This document shows, piece by piece, positions 24,196 to 36,200 of a DNA stretch of 64,000 nucleotides. Source of the stretch: Cavia porcellus (taxonomy: Eukaryota; Chordata; Mammalia; Rodentia; Caviidae); NCBI RefSeq assembly GCF_034190915.1, contig NW_026947486.1, positions 23,305,001 to 23,369,000 on the forward strand, in the 5' to 3' direction. How positions within the stretch are numbered: position 1 is the stretch's first letter; the number at the start of each line of letters is the position of its first letter. Under the pieces are notes generated by a model, which saw only the letters and a program-made list of their open reading frames with translations, was not told where the DNA came from and made no database searches. Position numbers and translations under genes: made by a program.

Positions 24196-25304
24196 ATCTT
24201 TCTGTTGTTGGTTCTCTACTTTTTGTCTCTCTTTAAGTGTTTATTTTGGTTGGTGGTTTCCTTCTGCTATTGTTCTTGGAATTGTAGTCATCTTTATCTC
24301 TTTCTAGAGTATCTTTCAATAATCTTTTTTGGCTTGGTGATCATGAATTTCTTCAGTTGTTCTTTGTCGTGGAACTATCTTCTCTATCAATTTTGAAAGA
24401 TAGTTTTGCAGGGTACATCAATCTGACTTGAAAGCTGTTTTCTTTCAGGACCTGAAATACTTCACTCCAACCTCTTCTTGACTTAAATGTTTGTGTTGAG
24501 AAGTCTGCCATGATTCTAATAGGCTTTCCTTTGTCAGTGACTTGTTTCTTTTTCTCTAACAGCTTTTAGTATTCTATTTATGTGTTGAATCTCTGGAATC
24601 TTAATTATTAACTCTCTGGGTGAAGATTTGTTGGTTATGGCTAATTGGGGTTCCATATGCCCCACTTATCTGTATATCAGATTCTTTTCTCATGCTTGGA
24701 AAATTTTGTGCTATTATTTCTGTAAATAATCTTCTTATGTCATTTGTGTTGACTCCTGGTTTTTGTTGACACCTGTCAGTTATTATCACTTCTCTTTGTG
24801 TCATCTTGCAGCTGTTGAATTGTTGTTTCCTGTTTCCTTGTTATTTTTAAGAGAGTTTTTGTTTCATAATCATTAGTTTCCATCCTGTCTTCAAGATCTA
24901 AGAGTCTGTCTTCAACTTCATTCTAGCAGTTTTGCCAGCTTTCAACAGAATTTTTAATTTCCTGAATATTTATTTGAATCTATTTCATGCATTCTAATTC
25001 TGTCTTGTATTGTTCATTCAAGATTTCCATCATTTTCTTAAGTTCCTCTGTTTTTTAATCCAGATTTTCTTTAGATTCACTCAATGTTTCTTTCATAATT
25101 TTTGTCATTTCTTTTTTTTACCTGAGAGATTAATTGTGATCTGATTTCCTCTATAGCTTCAGGGAGTGGATTCTTTACTTCAGTTGCTATCATTTCAGAA
25201 AGTTCGGTTGTGTGATTTCCACTGTCTTCCATTTCGGTGTCTCCTGATTTTGTTCTTGGTGGGCAGGAGGACTGAGACTGAATCTTGCTCTTTTGTTTTG
25301 TCAT
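24196..25304 (-). pseudogene. ORF1 of old L1 C
   Basis: Starts MTKQKSKIQSQSSCPPR at 25304, clearly related to MTKRKTKLQPQTSSPSQ of the young L1s. The coiled-coil part breaks near 25077. A further piece (24601-24804) keeps the RRM-end pattern NDIRRLFTEIIAQNFPSMRKESDI. The C-terminal domain is readable in pieces to about 24200. Confidence 0.8.
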
Positions 25305-25755
25305 TTTCCTCTGGGACCTGTGCAGTTCCTCAGGTACCCTCCAAATGGATTACACTGGGATGCCAGACAGGGCAGAGCTTCAGTCTTCCAGTATACACAT
25401 TGTTAGTCAGATTGCACCCCCGAGCTATGGCACTGGGGCCTTGTGCTTTGATAAGCAGAGCTCAAAATCTCCAGGACCCACTGGCTGGGCTGGTCACTCC
25501 TTGATGAACAGCTCTGGGGTTCTGGGCTGAACAGGACTCGGTAATCTGGGACCTGTGCAGCTGGCTGGATGTTTCCCCAGTGAATTGCTCTGGGACACTG
25601 GGCTGGGTAGAGCTCATATCCTTCAGGACCCATGCATGCAGCTAGCCAGGATGCAGCCCCAGTGTGCAGTTCTGAGGCCTTGTGCCTGGCTTAGTGGAAT
25701 ACAAGAATTTCAGGAATCACATGGCTAGCCAGGATGCACTAGAAGTGTTCTTTTA
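25305..25755 (-). promoter_or_regulatory. 5' UTR of old L1 C with short degenerate repeats
   Basis: Related words built around 'caggaccca..ctggctgg' recur at about 25388 (weak), 25472, 25548, 25624 and 25711, spacing roughly 76-87 bp. This is a degenerate tandem array, different from the 330-bp monomer of L1 A. Confidence 0.5.
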
Positions 25756-26530
25756 TTAGAAGATTCTGATAAGAAATCTCCAGGAACAGAATGTTTCACT
25801 AGCTTACTATAATTGTTCACTAAAATATTATGAATATAATGTAAATGCTATGAAACTTTAAAGGAAGAATTAACATTAATTTTACACAACATATTCCAAG
25901 AAATAGAAGGGGAAAGAAAACTTCAAGAGGCCAGTTTTAAACAGATAGCAAAACTAAAGTGCTAAAGGGAAAACTACAGAGCAATAGTTTTCATGAATTT
26001 GAATGCAAAACTCCTCAATATACATTAAACAAATGAAACCAAAAATATGTAAAAAGAATCGCACAACATGACAAAGAAGAATTTATTTCAAATATGAAAG
26101 GCTGCTAGAGCAAGATTCAAAAGTCAAGCAATGTAATTTATCACATCAAAAAACAAAATGTTAAAAATCAATTCATTTAATAATAATTTTACAAAAAACC
26201 AGAAATCCCTATGATAAAAACTCTCAGAAGTTAGGAATAGAAGAGATTCTTGGAACTTGATTAAAAAATCTACTATAAACTACTGCTACCATACTAAAGG
26301 ATGAAAAAATGAGAACAGGGCAAATATTTATGCATTTGCCACTTTTATTCAACATGATCACAAGTTCTAGCCATTAAAATAAAGCACAATAAAGAAAGAA
26401 ATTTATCTAAATCTCAAAAGTTTAAAACTGTCTTCACCTGTAGATGATATACAAAGTTCTAAGAAAACTATCCCAAAGTCAATATTAGTTCAAAAATTCT
26501 AGTATTTAGTGTGACATATTTCAGCTATGT
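25756..26530 (+). mobile_element. Old L1 ORF2 fragment (RT region)
   Basis: Plus-strand text follows the ORF2 order around the RT domain in diverged form: 'aagaattaacattaatttta', 'gaatttgaatgcaaaactcc', 'tcacatcaaaaaac', 'ctactgctaccatactaaa'. No usable frame remains. Confidence 0.65.
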
Positions 26531-26819
26531 CACAGGATAAATTTTGACATATTAAAGCCAGCCCTACCTACCATCATAGGGAAAATAGTCCAACTTCTTT
26601 GTACTCAAAATAAGTCTTTAAATAATACTGTCTGGTAGTCCACTGAGAATGTAATTTGTTTCTATCTGGATATATTTGTTTCTTGAAGTGTCTAAAAATA
26701 AAAAGATGTATTATTTGTGGCATTTGGATTTAATCATCAACTAACCCCAAGATGTTTTCACTTAGAACCTACTGCACCTTAATTAGGAAAGTAGGTACTT
26801 AAAGTAATTGAATCATCTT
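26531..26819. other. Intergenic, nothing recognised
   Basis: AT-rich text without a recognised element. Confidence 0.5.
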
Positions 26820-26942
26820 TTCTTCTTCTTCCTCCTCTTCCTCCTCCTCCTCCTCTTCCTTCTTCTGTACTAGGGATTGAACTCACAACCTTCCACTTTC
26901 CAGGCAGGTACTTACTCCACTGAGCTAAAGCTCTGGTCCTCA
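26820..26942 (-). repeat. tRNA-derived SINE, minus strand, with CT-rich tail
   Basis: The plus strand shows (TTC/CTC)n at 26820-26865, then 'tactagggattgaactcaca' and 'ccactgagctaaagctctgg'. This is the reverse complement of an ID-like SINE whose tail has become a GGA/GAA repeat. Confidence 0.6.
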
Positions 26943-27689
26943 TCTTTTCTTCTAATATTCATGAGCTGATGATCATAAGACCTTTAAAATTCAAGGTAAT
27001 AACTTTTTCAAAGCATTTTAACAAGAAACATAAAATGATGGGTCAGTAGGTTCTAGTCTGTTCTCTGAGATGTTTGTTTACTAGGGATAGTATTGTAAAT
27101 GAATAAAAGTCACAGGCTCAGGAGTAGCTTGCCTGGATGACAATGGAAAACTGTACATTTTAGCTGTATAAACTATGTCTCTGTTGTTTCCTCATTTGAA
27201 TGTGAAAATACATTATATAGAATCATCCTAAATTGTCATAAATATATTTAGTACCTCTAATGCACTGAACAGCAGCACGACTTAGCCCAGACTACCTCAA
27301 ACATGCTCAGAACACTTACAGTAGCCTACAGATGGGCCAACTCCTCCAATACAAATACTGTTTTGTAATGAAATGTTTAATATGTCATGTAAATACTGGT
27401 ATCCATAAACATGCTGGTGAAATAGATCGCTGTAGAGCATCAGATATTTGCCCGCATGATCACATAGCGAACCCACAGTTGTTATCACTGCCACTTCCCA
27501 AGATTACCAGAGAGTATTGTACTATACTTTGCTCCCCCAGAAATGATCAAAATTCAAAATTGGCCATACAGCTTTGACTGAATACATGTCACATTCTCAC
27601 TGTGATCAAGTCAAAAAATGTTAAGTTATGGACTACCTGAACCACTAATGTAAATCACTTACATTTATGGTTCTCTCCATCTCTTTTTC
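26943..27689. other. Intergenic, nothing recognised
   Basis: No gene or repeat recognised. Short open frames at 27297-27494 (-) and 27332-27577 (+) lie opposite each other and lack domains. Confidence 0.5.
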
Positions 27690-27835
27690 TTTGCCAAAAT
27701 GCTTATTATCCTCTGGAAATTTATATATTAGCTCCATGAAGGCGGAAATGTAATCATTTTGTTTGCTACTCTATTTCTAGCATAGTCCCATGCAATAGGA
27801 ACTCAATAAACAAATGTGGAATGATTGAGCGATTA
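27690..27835 (+). repeat. Ancient L2 3' end relic
   Basis: Order 'gctccatgaaggcggaaatg', 'ttctagcatagtccc', 'gaactcaataaacaaatgtg', 'gaatgattgagcgatt' matches the well-conserved L2 3' end. Confidence 0.75.
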
Positions 27836-28289
27836 AAGAAAAAGGCTTTTAAAATATTTTACTTTTCTGTGTAGTAGAGTTTTACTGTGGGCATTGGATA
27901 ATGGAGGCTGCTTAAAACAGAGCTCAGGACAGTGAACAATTTCACACAAACTCTGGACAGATCTAAGCCAGGTTCCTAAGCTCTGTGAATAGGGACTTTC
28001 CCACAAGCTCTTCTCCTTTAGCCACTTCTGTGATTTTCTTGGAATTTTTCTCCCTTTCTCTTTTAGTTCCCATCCCATCTCTCCTCCTGTCCATCATCTT
28101 CAATGGTGATTCTACTAGAATTTTTTTCTTCTAATATTGATTCAACTAGAAATTTTTATGCATGCACAAAAATTTTTAAACTCTACCACTAAAAAAAAGT
28201 CAGTACTAACTTTGCTAACAACAAACAAAAGGAGGAAAGTCAATTAAAATCACAATACTATTTATAATTACTCCAAAAGTATACTTAGT
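27836..28289. other. Intergenic, nothing recognised
   Basis: No recognised element. The minus-strand frame 27833-28078 has no identifiable domain. Confidence 0.5.
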
Positions 28290-28650
28290 GCTAGGGACTG
28301 AATTGTATCACTATACAAATTCATAGACTGAAGTCCTAACCTCCAATGTGACTATATTTGAAGATGGTCCTTTTAGGAGTTACTAAAGGGTAATGAAGTC
28401 ATAATAATAGGATCCTGATCTGCTGAGGTTGGAGACCTTAATGTAAAAGGAAGATTAATCCATCTTACTCTAACATCACTGACTATGAACAAAAGAAAAA
28501 GTCATATGAGCACAGAAAGAGAGCCCTCACCAGAAACTGACCATGGTGCTGTACTAATCTCTGATTTCCAACCTCTAGAACCATAAGAATGTAAATTTGT
28601 GTTGTTTAAGCTATCTCGTCTGTGATATTTTGTTATGGCTGGTTGAGAAG
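28290..28650 (+). mobile_element. MaLR-type solo LTR (MLT1-like)
   Basis: Matches the MLT1-type order in diverged form: 'gggactgaattgtatcac', 'gaagtcctaacctccaatgt', 'gactatatttgaagatggtc', 'gagagccctcaccag', 'cctctagaaccataagaatg', 'gttgtttaagctatc', 'tattttgttatggctgg'. ERVL-MaLR LTRs are old, non-coding mammalian repeats. Confidence 0.8.
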
Positions 28651-28689
28651 AATAAGAAACCTGGTATGCACCTAGTAAAACATGCCCAG

Positions 28690-29640
28690 CATTTGCATGC
28701 TGATCATTCCTATATATTGATGAAAGTAATCAAAGAAGGACTAAATAATTGTAGAGACATACATGTGCAATCTGATTGGAAGATTCAATATAGTAAAGAT
28801 GCTTATCTTTCCCAGTTTTATCTAGTATAAACAAAGAAAAGCCAACAAAGATCCAATTAGAAAAATGGAAAAAAGCATGAGGATATACATATAGTACGTA
28901 AACACATGAAAAGCTTCCTAACACCGTTTACCATAGGAGAGATACAAAATCGAACTACAGTGAGAAATCACTACAAAAATTAGAATTGCTAAAATAAAAT
29001 TAATGAGAACAATGTTTGGAGGGATATGGATGAACTGTATAATTCATGCATCATTTATGGGTATGTAAAATTTTACAGCAACTCTGGAAATAGTTTGGCA
29101 ACTTCTTTAAAAATGATACATGCAAAATCTATATGCTCTAGTAATTCCACTGTTTATGTTGGCAAAATAAGAATTTATGTTCACATAGACACCTGTATAT
29201 AAATGTTCACAGCAAGTTTGTCATTGTTAAAAACTGGAACCCTCCTAGATATCCTTCAATAGATAAATATTTAAATAAACTGTAGCACATATGTACGCAT
29301 AGGGAATTCTAATGAGTAATGAAAATGAATGAGCTATTCAGAAATTAAACAACTTAGATGATAACCAGAGTTTCATGCTGAGTGAAAAGCGCCAATCTCA
29401 AATGGTTGCCTACTTTATTTATTCATTTAAATAATTTTTTAAATACTGTAAGATATTAGAAATCATGATTGGATTTGTGGTGCAGTGATTGATAATTATG
29501 GTGATACATGAATCAATGTATGTGATACATTGTAACTCGAAGAACTAAGTACATGCCTACAGATGACTGCATGTAAAACTGAATAAATCTGACTAAGGTT
29601 GGTGATTTTTATCAATAAAAACATTATATCCTATTTCTGA
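28690..29640 (+). mobile_element. Old L1 fragment: ORF2 end and 3' part
   Basis: Diverged ORF2 end order on the plus strand: 'gattggaagattcaatatag', 'agatacaaaatcgaactaca', 'caacaatgtttggaggg'-like, 'tatatgctctagtaattcc', 'agatatccttcaatagataa'. No open frame. Confidence 0.7.
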
Positions 29641-29812
29641 TACTGTAGTTTTATAAAATGTTACCATTAGAACATTAAAAGGATGTGAGATTTCTCTCTA
29701 TATTACAGCTGCAGGCATAATTGTTTTTCAATATGTGTCTCTAATATAAATGTGCCATAATGTGCCCAGGCATAGTTTTAAATACAACTGTTTAACGAAC
29801 TGTTTCATTCTA

Positions 29813-29995
29813 AAACTGGGCATGGTGGCACACGTCTGTAATCCCAGTAGTTGGGAGGCTGCAGCAGGAAGATCACTGAGTTGAAGACAACCTCAGTTAC
29901 CCAGTGAGTTCAAGGCCAGTCTGAACTACATAGCATGATTCTCTCAAAAACCAAAACCAAAATCAAACCAAACAAACAAACAAACAAAACATTTA
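29813..29995 (+). repeat. B1-like SINE with A-rich tail
   Basis: 7SL-derived: 'ctgggcatggtggcacacg', 'ctgtaatcccagtagttggg', 'gagttcaaggccagtctga'. A second 'gttgaagacaacctcagtta' segment lies inside. Tail is (CAAA)n-rich. Confidence 0.8.
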
Positions 29996-31417
29996 TGATT
30001 CCAGGGCTTGGATAGCAAAGGAACAAGAAGAGTCTGAGGCGTGTAGTTTTCTTGTTTCAATAAAACAAACAAGTTCTAAATGATTAAAGGGGAAATACAA
30101 ATGGATATAGGGACCAGTTTTCAAGGACTCTTATTGCCCAAAGCTGGAATTTTTCATAATTGAAGATTTCTATTATCCACCTCTTTAATATGAAAACTTT
30201 TAATCTGTACTTTTTAATCTGAAAATTCTTAAAGGTAAAGAATTAAGCATATAGTCTGGCTTTAAGGAACAAATGAGGGTCTGGCTACAGTTGATGACAG
30301 AAAAACTCAATTATGTGAATGAATACCAGTTAGTTAAGGCATAAGGAAATCTAACATTAGAGAATCATTATTTTGTAACTTAACAGCAGTGAAATAATTG
30401 TTTCAGTCAAAGATAATGAAGAGATTGTAAAACCATTAGGCCAAAGTTTGGAGAAGAGCAAGATAGTTACATGGTGTTAAAATAATGTTCTTTAGATTAT
30501 TTGATTATTGCAAAGGAAAAACCATACTTTCATAATGAAGAAACCTAGAAATCGTCATCTTAATGAATAGTGACACTGAATATCATTACTGCTAGGATAG
30601 CTAAGCATCACAAACCTCTGAGGTGATGCATTGTAAGTATGCAACATCACCTGTAGAGCATACTTGCCAAATGCTACTGGATTCTAATCCAGCTTTATAA
30701 TTAACCTTTAACTATATAAAAATAGAATAATAATTTAATGGCAGCCTAGGGAATCAAGTAGACAAGATCAATCAGACAAACTCTTTTGGTGTATTCTAAA
30801 AGACCAATGTCAAGATAAAAATGTTGATGAATTGTTATAGATTAAAAAGAATAAAACAGCAACCAAATTTAGTGTGCAAAGTTTTTAGATTCTGTATTGA
30901 TTAAGGAAATCTTTTATAAAATGTATTTAGGAAATCAGGAGATTTAAATGTATGCAATAAGGAACAGACATTAAGAAATCATTATTGATTTGTAGTGTGA
31001 TAACGCTAAGGTGGCTCTACAAGAAATTATCACTATCCCTTGGACACAAGTGCTGAAATATTGACAGATGAACGGTCATTCATGTCTATATCTCATTTTA
31101 AATGCTTTGGGAAAATATACATGCATGAAGATAGACATGACAAAATGTTTAAGTTTTGTACGTCCCTACTTACAGCCCATGCGAATGACTACCACTTTAT
31201 GATTCAACACAGAAAGTCGTTTGTAGAAGATGCTTCACTGTTTTTCCAAATTGCTGATTATACCTCAGGGAAGAAGATTCATGCTCATTTTGTGGAGACT
31301 TCTTAGGACCAGGCTGATTAATCACATATAAATTTCCAAGGAACAGTTTTCAGAAATGTTAATTTGCTCTTGGTAGAGATGAACAAACAAATATATTGTT
31401 TTGGGGATTTTTAAAAG
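29996..31417. other. Intergenic, nothing recognised
   Basis: About 1.4 kb of AT-rich DNA. An 88-codon open frame at 31040-31306 (+) has ordinary amino-acid composition but no domain I recognise and no clear splice context. Confidence 0.5.
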
Positions 31418-31675
31418 ACAGTGGTTCACTATTCCTACATAGTCCAGTCTGGCCTTGAACTCAACATAACACAGAATTGGTCTGGAACATTGAGCTCCTC
31501 GCTTCAGAGTCTAGAGTGTCGTGATTACAGGCGTGCACAGCCATGTCCAGGTTCTACTTTTTTCTTTTTCTTCTTTCTATTCTGTTGTTGTTCTAGGGTT
31601 GGAAAAGAGTCCCACTGATGTTACACAACCACCCTAACAGTAACTGAGCTCCATCTCCAGCCTTGTTTCTTATTT
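31418..31675 (-). repeat. B1-like SINE next to a tRNA-derived SINE, both minus strand
   Basis: 31418-31552 is the reverse complement of a B1 monomer ('gccttgaactcaacataac', 'gtgattacaggcgtgcac'). 31553-31600 is a T-rich tail, and 31600-31675 ('aactgagctccatctccagc') is the reverse of a tRNA-derived head. Confidence 0.65.
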
Positions 31676-32139
31676 TAGCTGCTGGTCTGTGATGATGAAT
31701 TTAAACAATTGAATTTTGGGGCTGTATTAAGGTTATTATTCAGTTTCTTTCCTTGAGTTCACTGGTGTAACATATTACTGTTGTTCACTATGTTTACTTG
31801 TCCCAAGTTTGACACACGTAGTCACTAGACTCACTCCTGAAATATTTTATGTCTGTCTTCTACAGTACGTGAATATTGCATATTTTGAACTATCTTACTT
31901 GCTACTGAATGCTAATTAAAGGCTTCCAATATTTTCAGCGTTTCAATATTCTACAGGTAGACTGTTGATTTGAATGAACAACAAAAAATAGTATTCAGAA
32001 GGGGCACCTAAGAAGGGGCTAAGGCAAAATTGCTGGCGGGGAAAGACTTTTAAAGGGTTCAAGGTAAGGTGTGTGGATACCACTTTTAACAAGTGGCCAG
32101 TCCTGCCAATGCAGAGAAGAGGCCCCTGCATGGTTGAGC
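31676..32139. other. Intergenic, nothing recognised
   Basis: AT-rich at first, with GC content rising after about 32000. No element recognised. Confidence 0.45.
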
Positions 32140-33060
32140 AGGAAATGAGGGGCCACGCGCGCACTGGCTTGGAAGACAACAGATGCCAAGGGCAGAGTGA
32201 GGCACCCAGCGAAGACTCAGCAGCGGGAGCGCGAGCAGCCCGAGGACCCTACCGCCGTGGACGTCGCGGTCACCGTCACGAGCACAGTGCCCGCCTTCCA
32301 AGGAGGGGTCCGGAGCCACGGCGGGCAAGGAGCCGGTGGCGCCCAGGCGGTGGCAAGGGAGGACGCGCGGCAGGGCTGACGGTCGCGTGTTCCGAAGGTG
32401 GCCCCCAATGACCTGATGCTCCCAGGGCCATCGCGGAGCTGCAGCCCACGGCCGCCCGCCGCGCCTCCCACGTCCCCCAGGTCCCACACGCCCCCCACGT
32501 CCCCCAGATCCCCCAGCTCCCCCACTGAGCTGTGCGGGGAGACTTTGAGGAAGCCGCTAGGCCCCAGCTGCGGGGGCGCCGCCAAATGCCTGCTGGCGAC
32601 ATCTTGAGTACCCGGGTCCGGCTTACCGCGCCGGGGGCTGCCACTGCGGCGCTGCCCACTTGGCGGCTGGGCCTCCGCCGATCTGCGCGTGGGGGGAGCG
32701 CAGCTGCAGGCTGTGCACGGAGGGGCACAGTCGCTTCCTGGTCCCCGCCTCTCACTTCGCGCTGCTCCAGGGCCCAACAGCCACAGCAGCGTCTCTCCCG
32801 ACCGTCCAAGGCGCATCCCGAGCTGCACACCTTCTGCAGCAGGTGTGCGGGTGCGCTTTCCACGCCACGGGGTCTGGCCCGCGGCTGAACGATGTCGCCC
32901 CGCACTGCCTGGACGCGGGCATCATGCGCAGCGTGGTCATCCAGGAGGTCGACGGTGCCAACTGCGGGGAAGAGGTCACCAAGGAACAGGAGACCGCCCA
33001 GGGGGCGTCCACCGCACCTCGACAGTCAGCCTTGACCCAGAGAGGAAAGGAGTGGGGAGG
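32140..33060. other. CpG-rich island of unknown origin
   Basis: A sharp jump to high GC with many CpG dinucleotides in an AT-rich neighbourhood. Long overlapping open frames exist on both strands (32217-32828 -, 32276-32905 -, 32660-33340 +), as expected from GC-rich DNA with few stop codons. A short GC-rich tandem repeat built on CCCCCACGTCCCCCAGGTCC-like units lies at about 32467-32522. The plus frame 32660-33040 has a fairly protein-like stretch (CRLCTEGHSRFLVPASHF..), but I could not assign it to a family. Options: an unmethylated promoter/first exon of an unannotated transcript, or a retrocopy of a GC-rich mRNA. Neither is proven. Confidence 0.5.
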
Positions 33061-33290
33061 AGAGGGGAAGGGAAAGGGAAGAGAAGGGGAAGACGAGAAG
33101 AGAAGAGAGGAGAGGAGAGGAGAGGAGAGGAGAGGAGAGGAGGGGAGGGGAGGGGAAGGGAGGGGAGGGGAGGAGGGGGGAGGGGAGGAGAGGGGAGGGG
33201 AGGAGAGGGGAGAGAAAAAAGAAAAGGAGGGGAGGAAAGGGGAGAGAATACAGAGGGGTGGGAGGGGAGCGAAGGAGAGAGAAGAGCTGA
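33040..33290 (+). repeat. Polypurine GGAGAGG-type repeat
   Basis: About 250 bases almost entirely of G and A on the plus strand, mostly GAGAGGG/GGGGA units. It generates false open frames rich in E, G, R (plus) or S, P, L (minus). Such tracts can form triplex or quadruplex structures. Confidence 0.9.
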
Positions 33291-36200
33291 GCAAAGCAAA
33301 ACATTATTCTGTGAAAAAAGATCTGGTTCTGGGCTGCTAAGCCTGTGGTGTTCCTGCAAGCTTCCTTACCTCTTAGTTTGTCCTTTCTACTTCTTTTCAG
33401 AGGACTTGCTTAGAGTCAAAAACCTGAGCCATGGTTGACTGCATAACATAATCTCACAGCGCAATAAGCAAGCAGCATCTCTATTATTTTCAAGTTATCA
33501 CTTAACTCTCTAGCTTCTAACGCACTTTACTAAGTACTCACAAGTCACTTGCAGATTCTTCCTACAGTACTCAAGTTTTCGGTGCCGTTGTGAACATGTG
33601 TTTAGGTGCACAAACATGCAACTACTCACAGTTTTGTGAACTTCTCACTTGAAGTTTTCTATTGATAATGGGTTTTATGTTTTAAGTGCACACACTTCAG
33701 TACCTAAGAGATAGAGTATGTGTTATTTTTTGTTACACTGCTTGTTTTGTATGTTCTTAAATGATATTTTTTAAAAATTCATTAATATTTTGAAAAAAGA
33801 ATTAAGACGTTGTTGTATACATTTAGCAGCTCCCCATGATCATGTAGTCAATATGTACTGCAAACATGTACTAATTAAAATAAAAAATTTTATAAAGGCA
33901 AAAAAGGTCATTAAGATTACATGCCTTAATTCTGTTATTTGTCAAATAATACATTGCTGGTTAGTTTTATAACTATCTCTAGGGAGGGGTGAAGACAGGA
34001 GTAAGAAAGGTGCCTGTGCTATGGATGCTCCTTCAATATTTTGAAATATCGGTCTTATATATGTGTTAAATTTTTAGAAACTTTAAGTGGGAAATTGTGT
34101 TTAGTGATCTAAATATGCAGCACGGTTTGTTTATGGGAAAGTTTATTTGTTGAAGAAATTTGGGCCTCAGTATATTTGGAAGATGCTGGTGTCTGTGAGT
34201 TTTATGTTGGAGAAAAGATTTCCAGCATCTCTACATTGTTGATGAAAAGAAGATGCACTGTGCTGACACATTTGGCCTCAGGGAACACACTGCCTACTTT
34301 TTAACCCAGCCCAGAGGTCTACTGGCTACCTAGGTTGTGTCCAGTTGCTTAAACTCTGTTCCTCAACTTCATCTTATGTAAATAATACCAACAGTATATA
34401 GAAGTATTGCATTCTGGGCAGACCTAAGGTTTTGTGCTTACCTTATTAGTGAAGTCTACTTTTTCTTTTCTACTGATTTGACATCTCCAAACTTTCTCCT
34501 CCTAGGTTGCCCAGACCTGACAAAACTATTGTTTATAGGTATGCATACACAGTTGTGGAAATCCCATAAAGAAATACAACAAAGCAATTTAAGCAAGAAT
34601 CAGATTACAGTTTGACAATGTGTCAAAGGGAAGACTTTGTGACTTGAGTGGAGACATGTACTATGTTCCCATTACTCTTGCCTGTATAACACACTGCCCA
34701 AAATTAGAATATAAAAATAGCAATCACTTGTTATATGCATGAGATTTCAAAGTCAGGAATTAAGAAAGAGCACAGTGGATACAGCTCCCTGCACATGATG
34801 TTTGTAACCTCAGGGGCACCACCCTGACTGGCTGATTGATCACATCACTTGCAGGGTTTTCACTGACAAGTGGTGGCTGTGTTGAGAGGGTGGGCCAACT
34901 AGGACTGAAAAGTGCGGGGGCCTACCCGTTACATATCTATGTAAATTGGCCTCTGAACAGCATAGCAGGCCTCCTCCTAGTGAGGCTTCACATTTGATGA
35001 CTCTGGCCTGAGGGGGAGGGAATCAGTAAGAAGGGTGAATATTGCATCACCACCTCTGATGAAACCGCAGAACTCATATTGAGTTTTTTGTTATACTGTA
35101 TTCACTAGAAATGAGTCACAAGCCCTTTCAGCTAAAAGCAGGACGACTCAAACTGCATCAGTTGGTGGAGGTGGTAACATTTTTTATAACAGTATGACAG
35201 ATGGGAGATTGTGTTGAAACCATTTTTAGAATACATGTTCTTATACTCTGGGCTTCTAGGTAACTTTGTATGTCATTCAACTACCTATACACTGGTCACT
35301 CAGATGTGGGCCTGTCATTTCTTTGCAGTTTCCACATGGATAATGCACAATTTTTCTGTGATTGAAGTCATCGTGCTAAGTATATGTGATTTCCACACCT
35401 TTCTCTGAGGGAGAACAAGACCAGCCTTAATGCATGATTGGAAGTACAGAAAGACTATAACAGCCAGGAGGAGTCTGATTGTTCATTCCTGGAGTCAATC
35501 TTGGCAATGGCCTCCCAAGCACTGTCCAGGGTAGATGCAGTCTAGTAAGAATGTTCCCATGTACAAGGTGAACCTATTGCTAGCTGGGTATATATTTGAT
35601 TGCCTAGTACAGTGCCACTAAAGACTTCATCTGTCTGTCAAAGTATATATTCCTTTCTTCCTGTGTCCCACAAACATTTGCTGAGTGTTTATCATATGCC
35701 AAATACAATGTGAAACTGCTTCAGGCTATGGAGGGGAAAAGTAGAGTTGAGTAAAGATGCACAAGTGCCATGGTTTAGATCAGATTTTAAATGTAATATA
35801 GTGCTACCAAACAGGTGATTTAATGCAAGTGTCTATGCCTGGGTTTCCCAGTAAACATACATGAGGTCAGAACCACAAGATTTCACAACATGAGTCATTG
35901 TGATACCAAAAATAGCTAGCTAAGTAAATGAATTTGCTTGGACTGGCTGTAAATTGTAATCTATTCAATTTTATTAACCCAATATTTTAGCGTTGAGTTT
36001 TTAATATGAAAAAATGAAATTCAGTATGTAATATATAATGATGAAATGTTCAAATTATGAGACTGATATTATTTTAATATTGTTCTGTTCCCCTGGCATA
36101 TTTGAATCTGGAACAGCATATTGAGTTGTTTCTGAAGATTTAATAATGATAAGTCTTAACTGGCTCTGAAAAGGGTCTTGGAATATCCCCTCTCTATAGA

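Larger units (their letters stand above)
7467..25755 (-). mobile_element. Old L1 (call it C), minus strand, opened by three later insertions
   Basis: The pieces read in order on the minus strand: 5' UTR 25305-25755, ORF1 about 24196-25304, ORF2 22552-24195, 11709-13644 and 8442-8594, then 3' UTR 7467-7898 ending in a T-run (A-tail) near 7467. Between the pieces lie the spliced HAL1 chimera (7921-8418), HAL1 copy 2 (8597-11703) and the composite young L1 (13661-22535). Each insertion is bordered by a duplicated target sequence, and the ORF2 alignment resumes across each. ORF2 is full of stops. A target-site duplication for C itself was not found. Confidence 0.8.

Noticed and set aside
31040..31306. 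88-codon open frame as a possible small gene
   Set aside because: No recognisable domain, no obvious promoter, splice or polyadenylation context; such lengths arise by chance.
32689..33438. 249-codon plus-strand frame, with minus-strand partners at 32752-33294 and 32976-33359
   Set aside because: The second half is the GA-rich repeat translated as R/G/E or S/P/L, and the first half is GC-rich with few stop codons. No family recognised.
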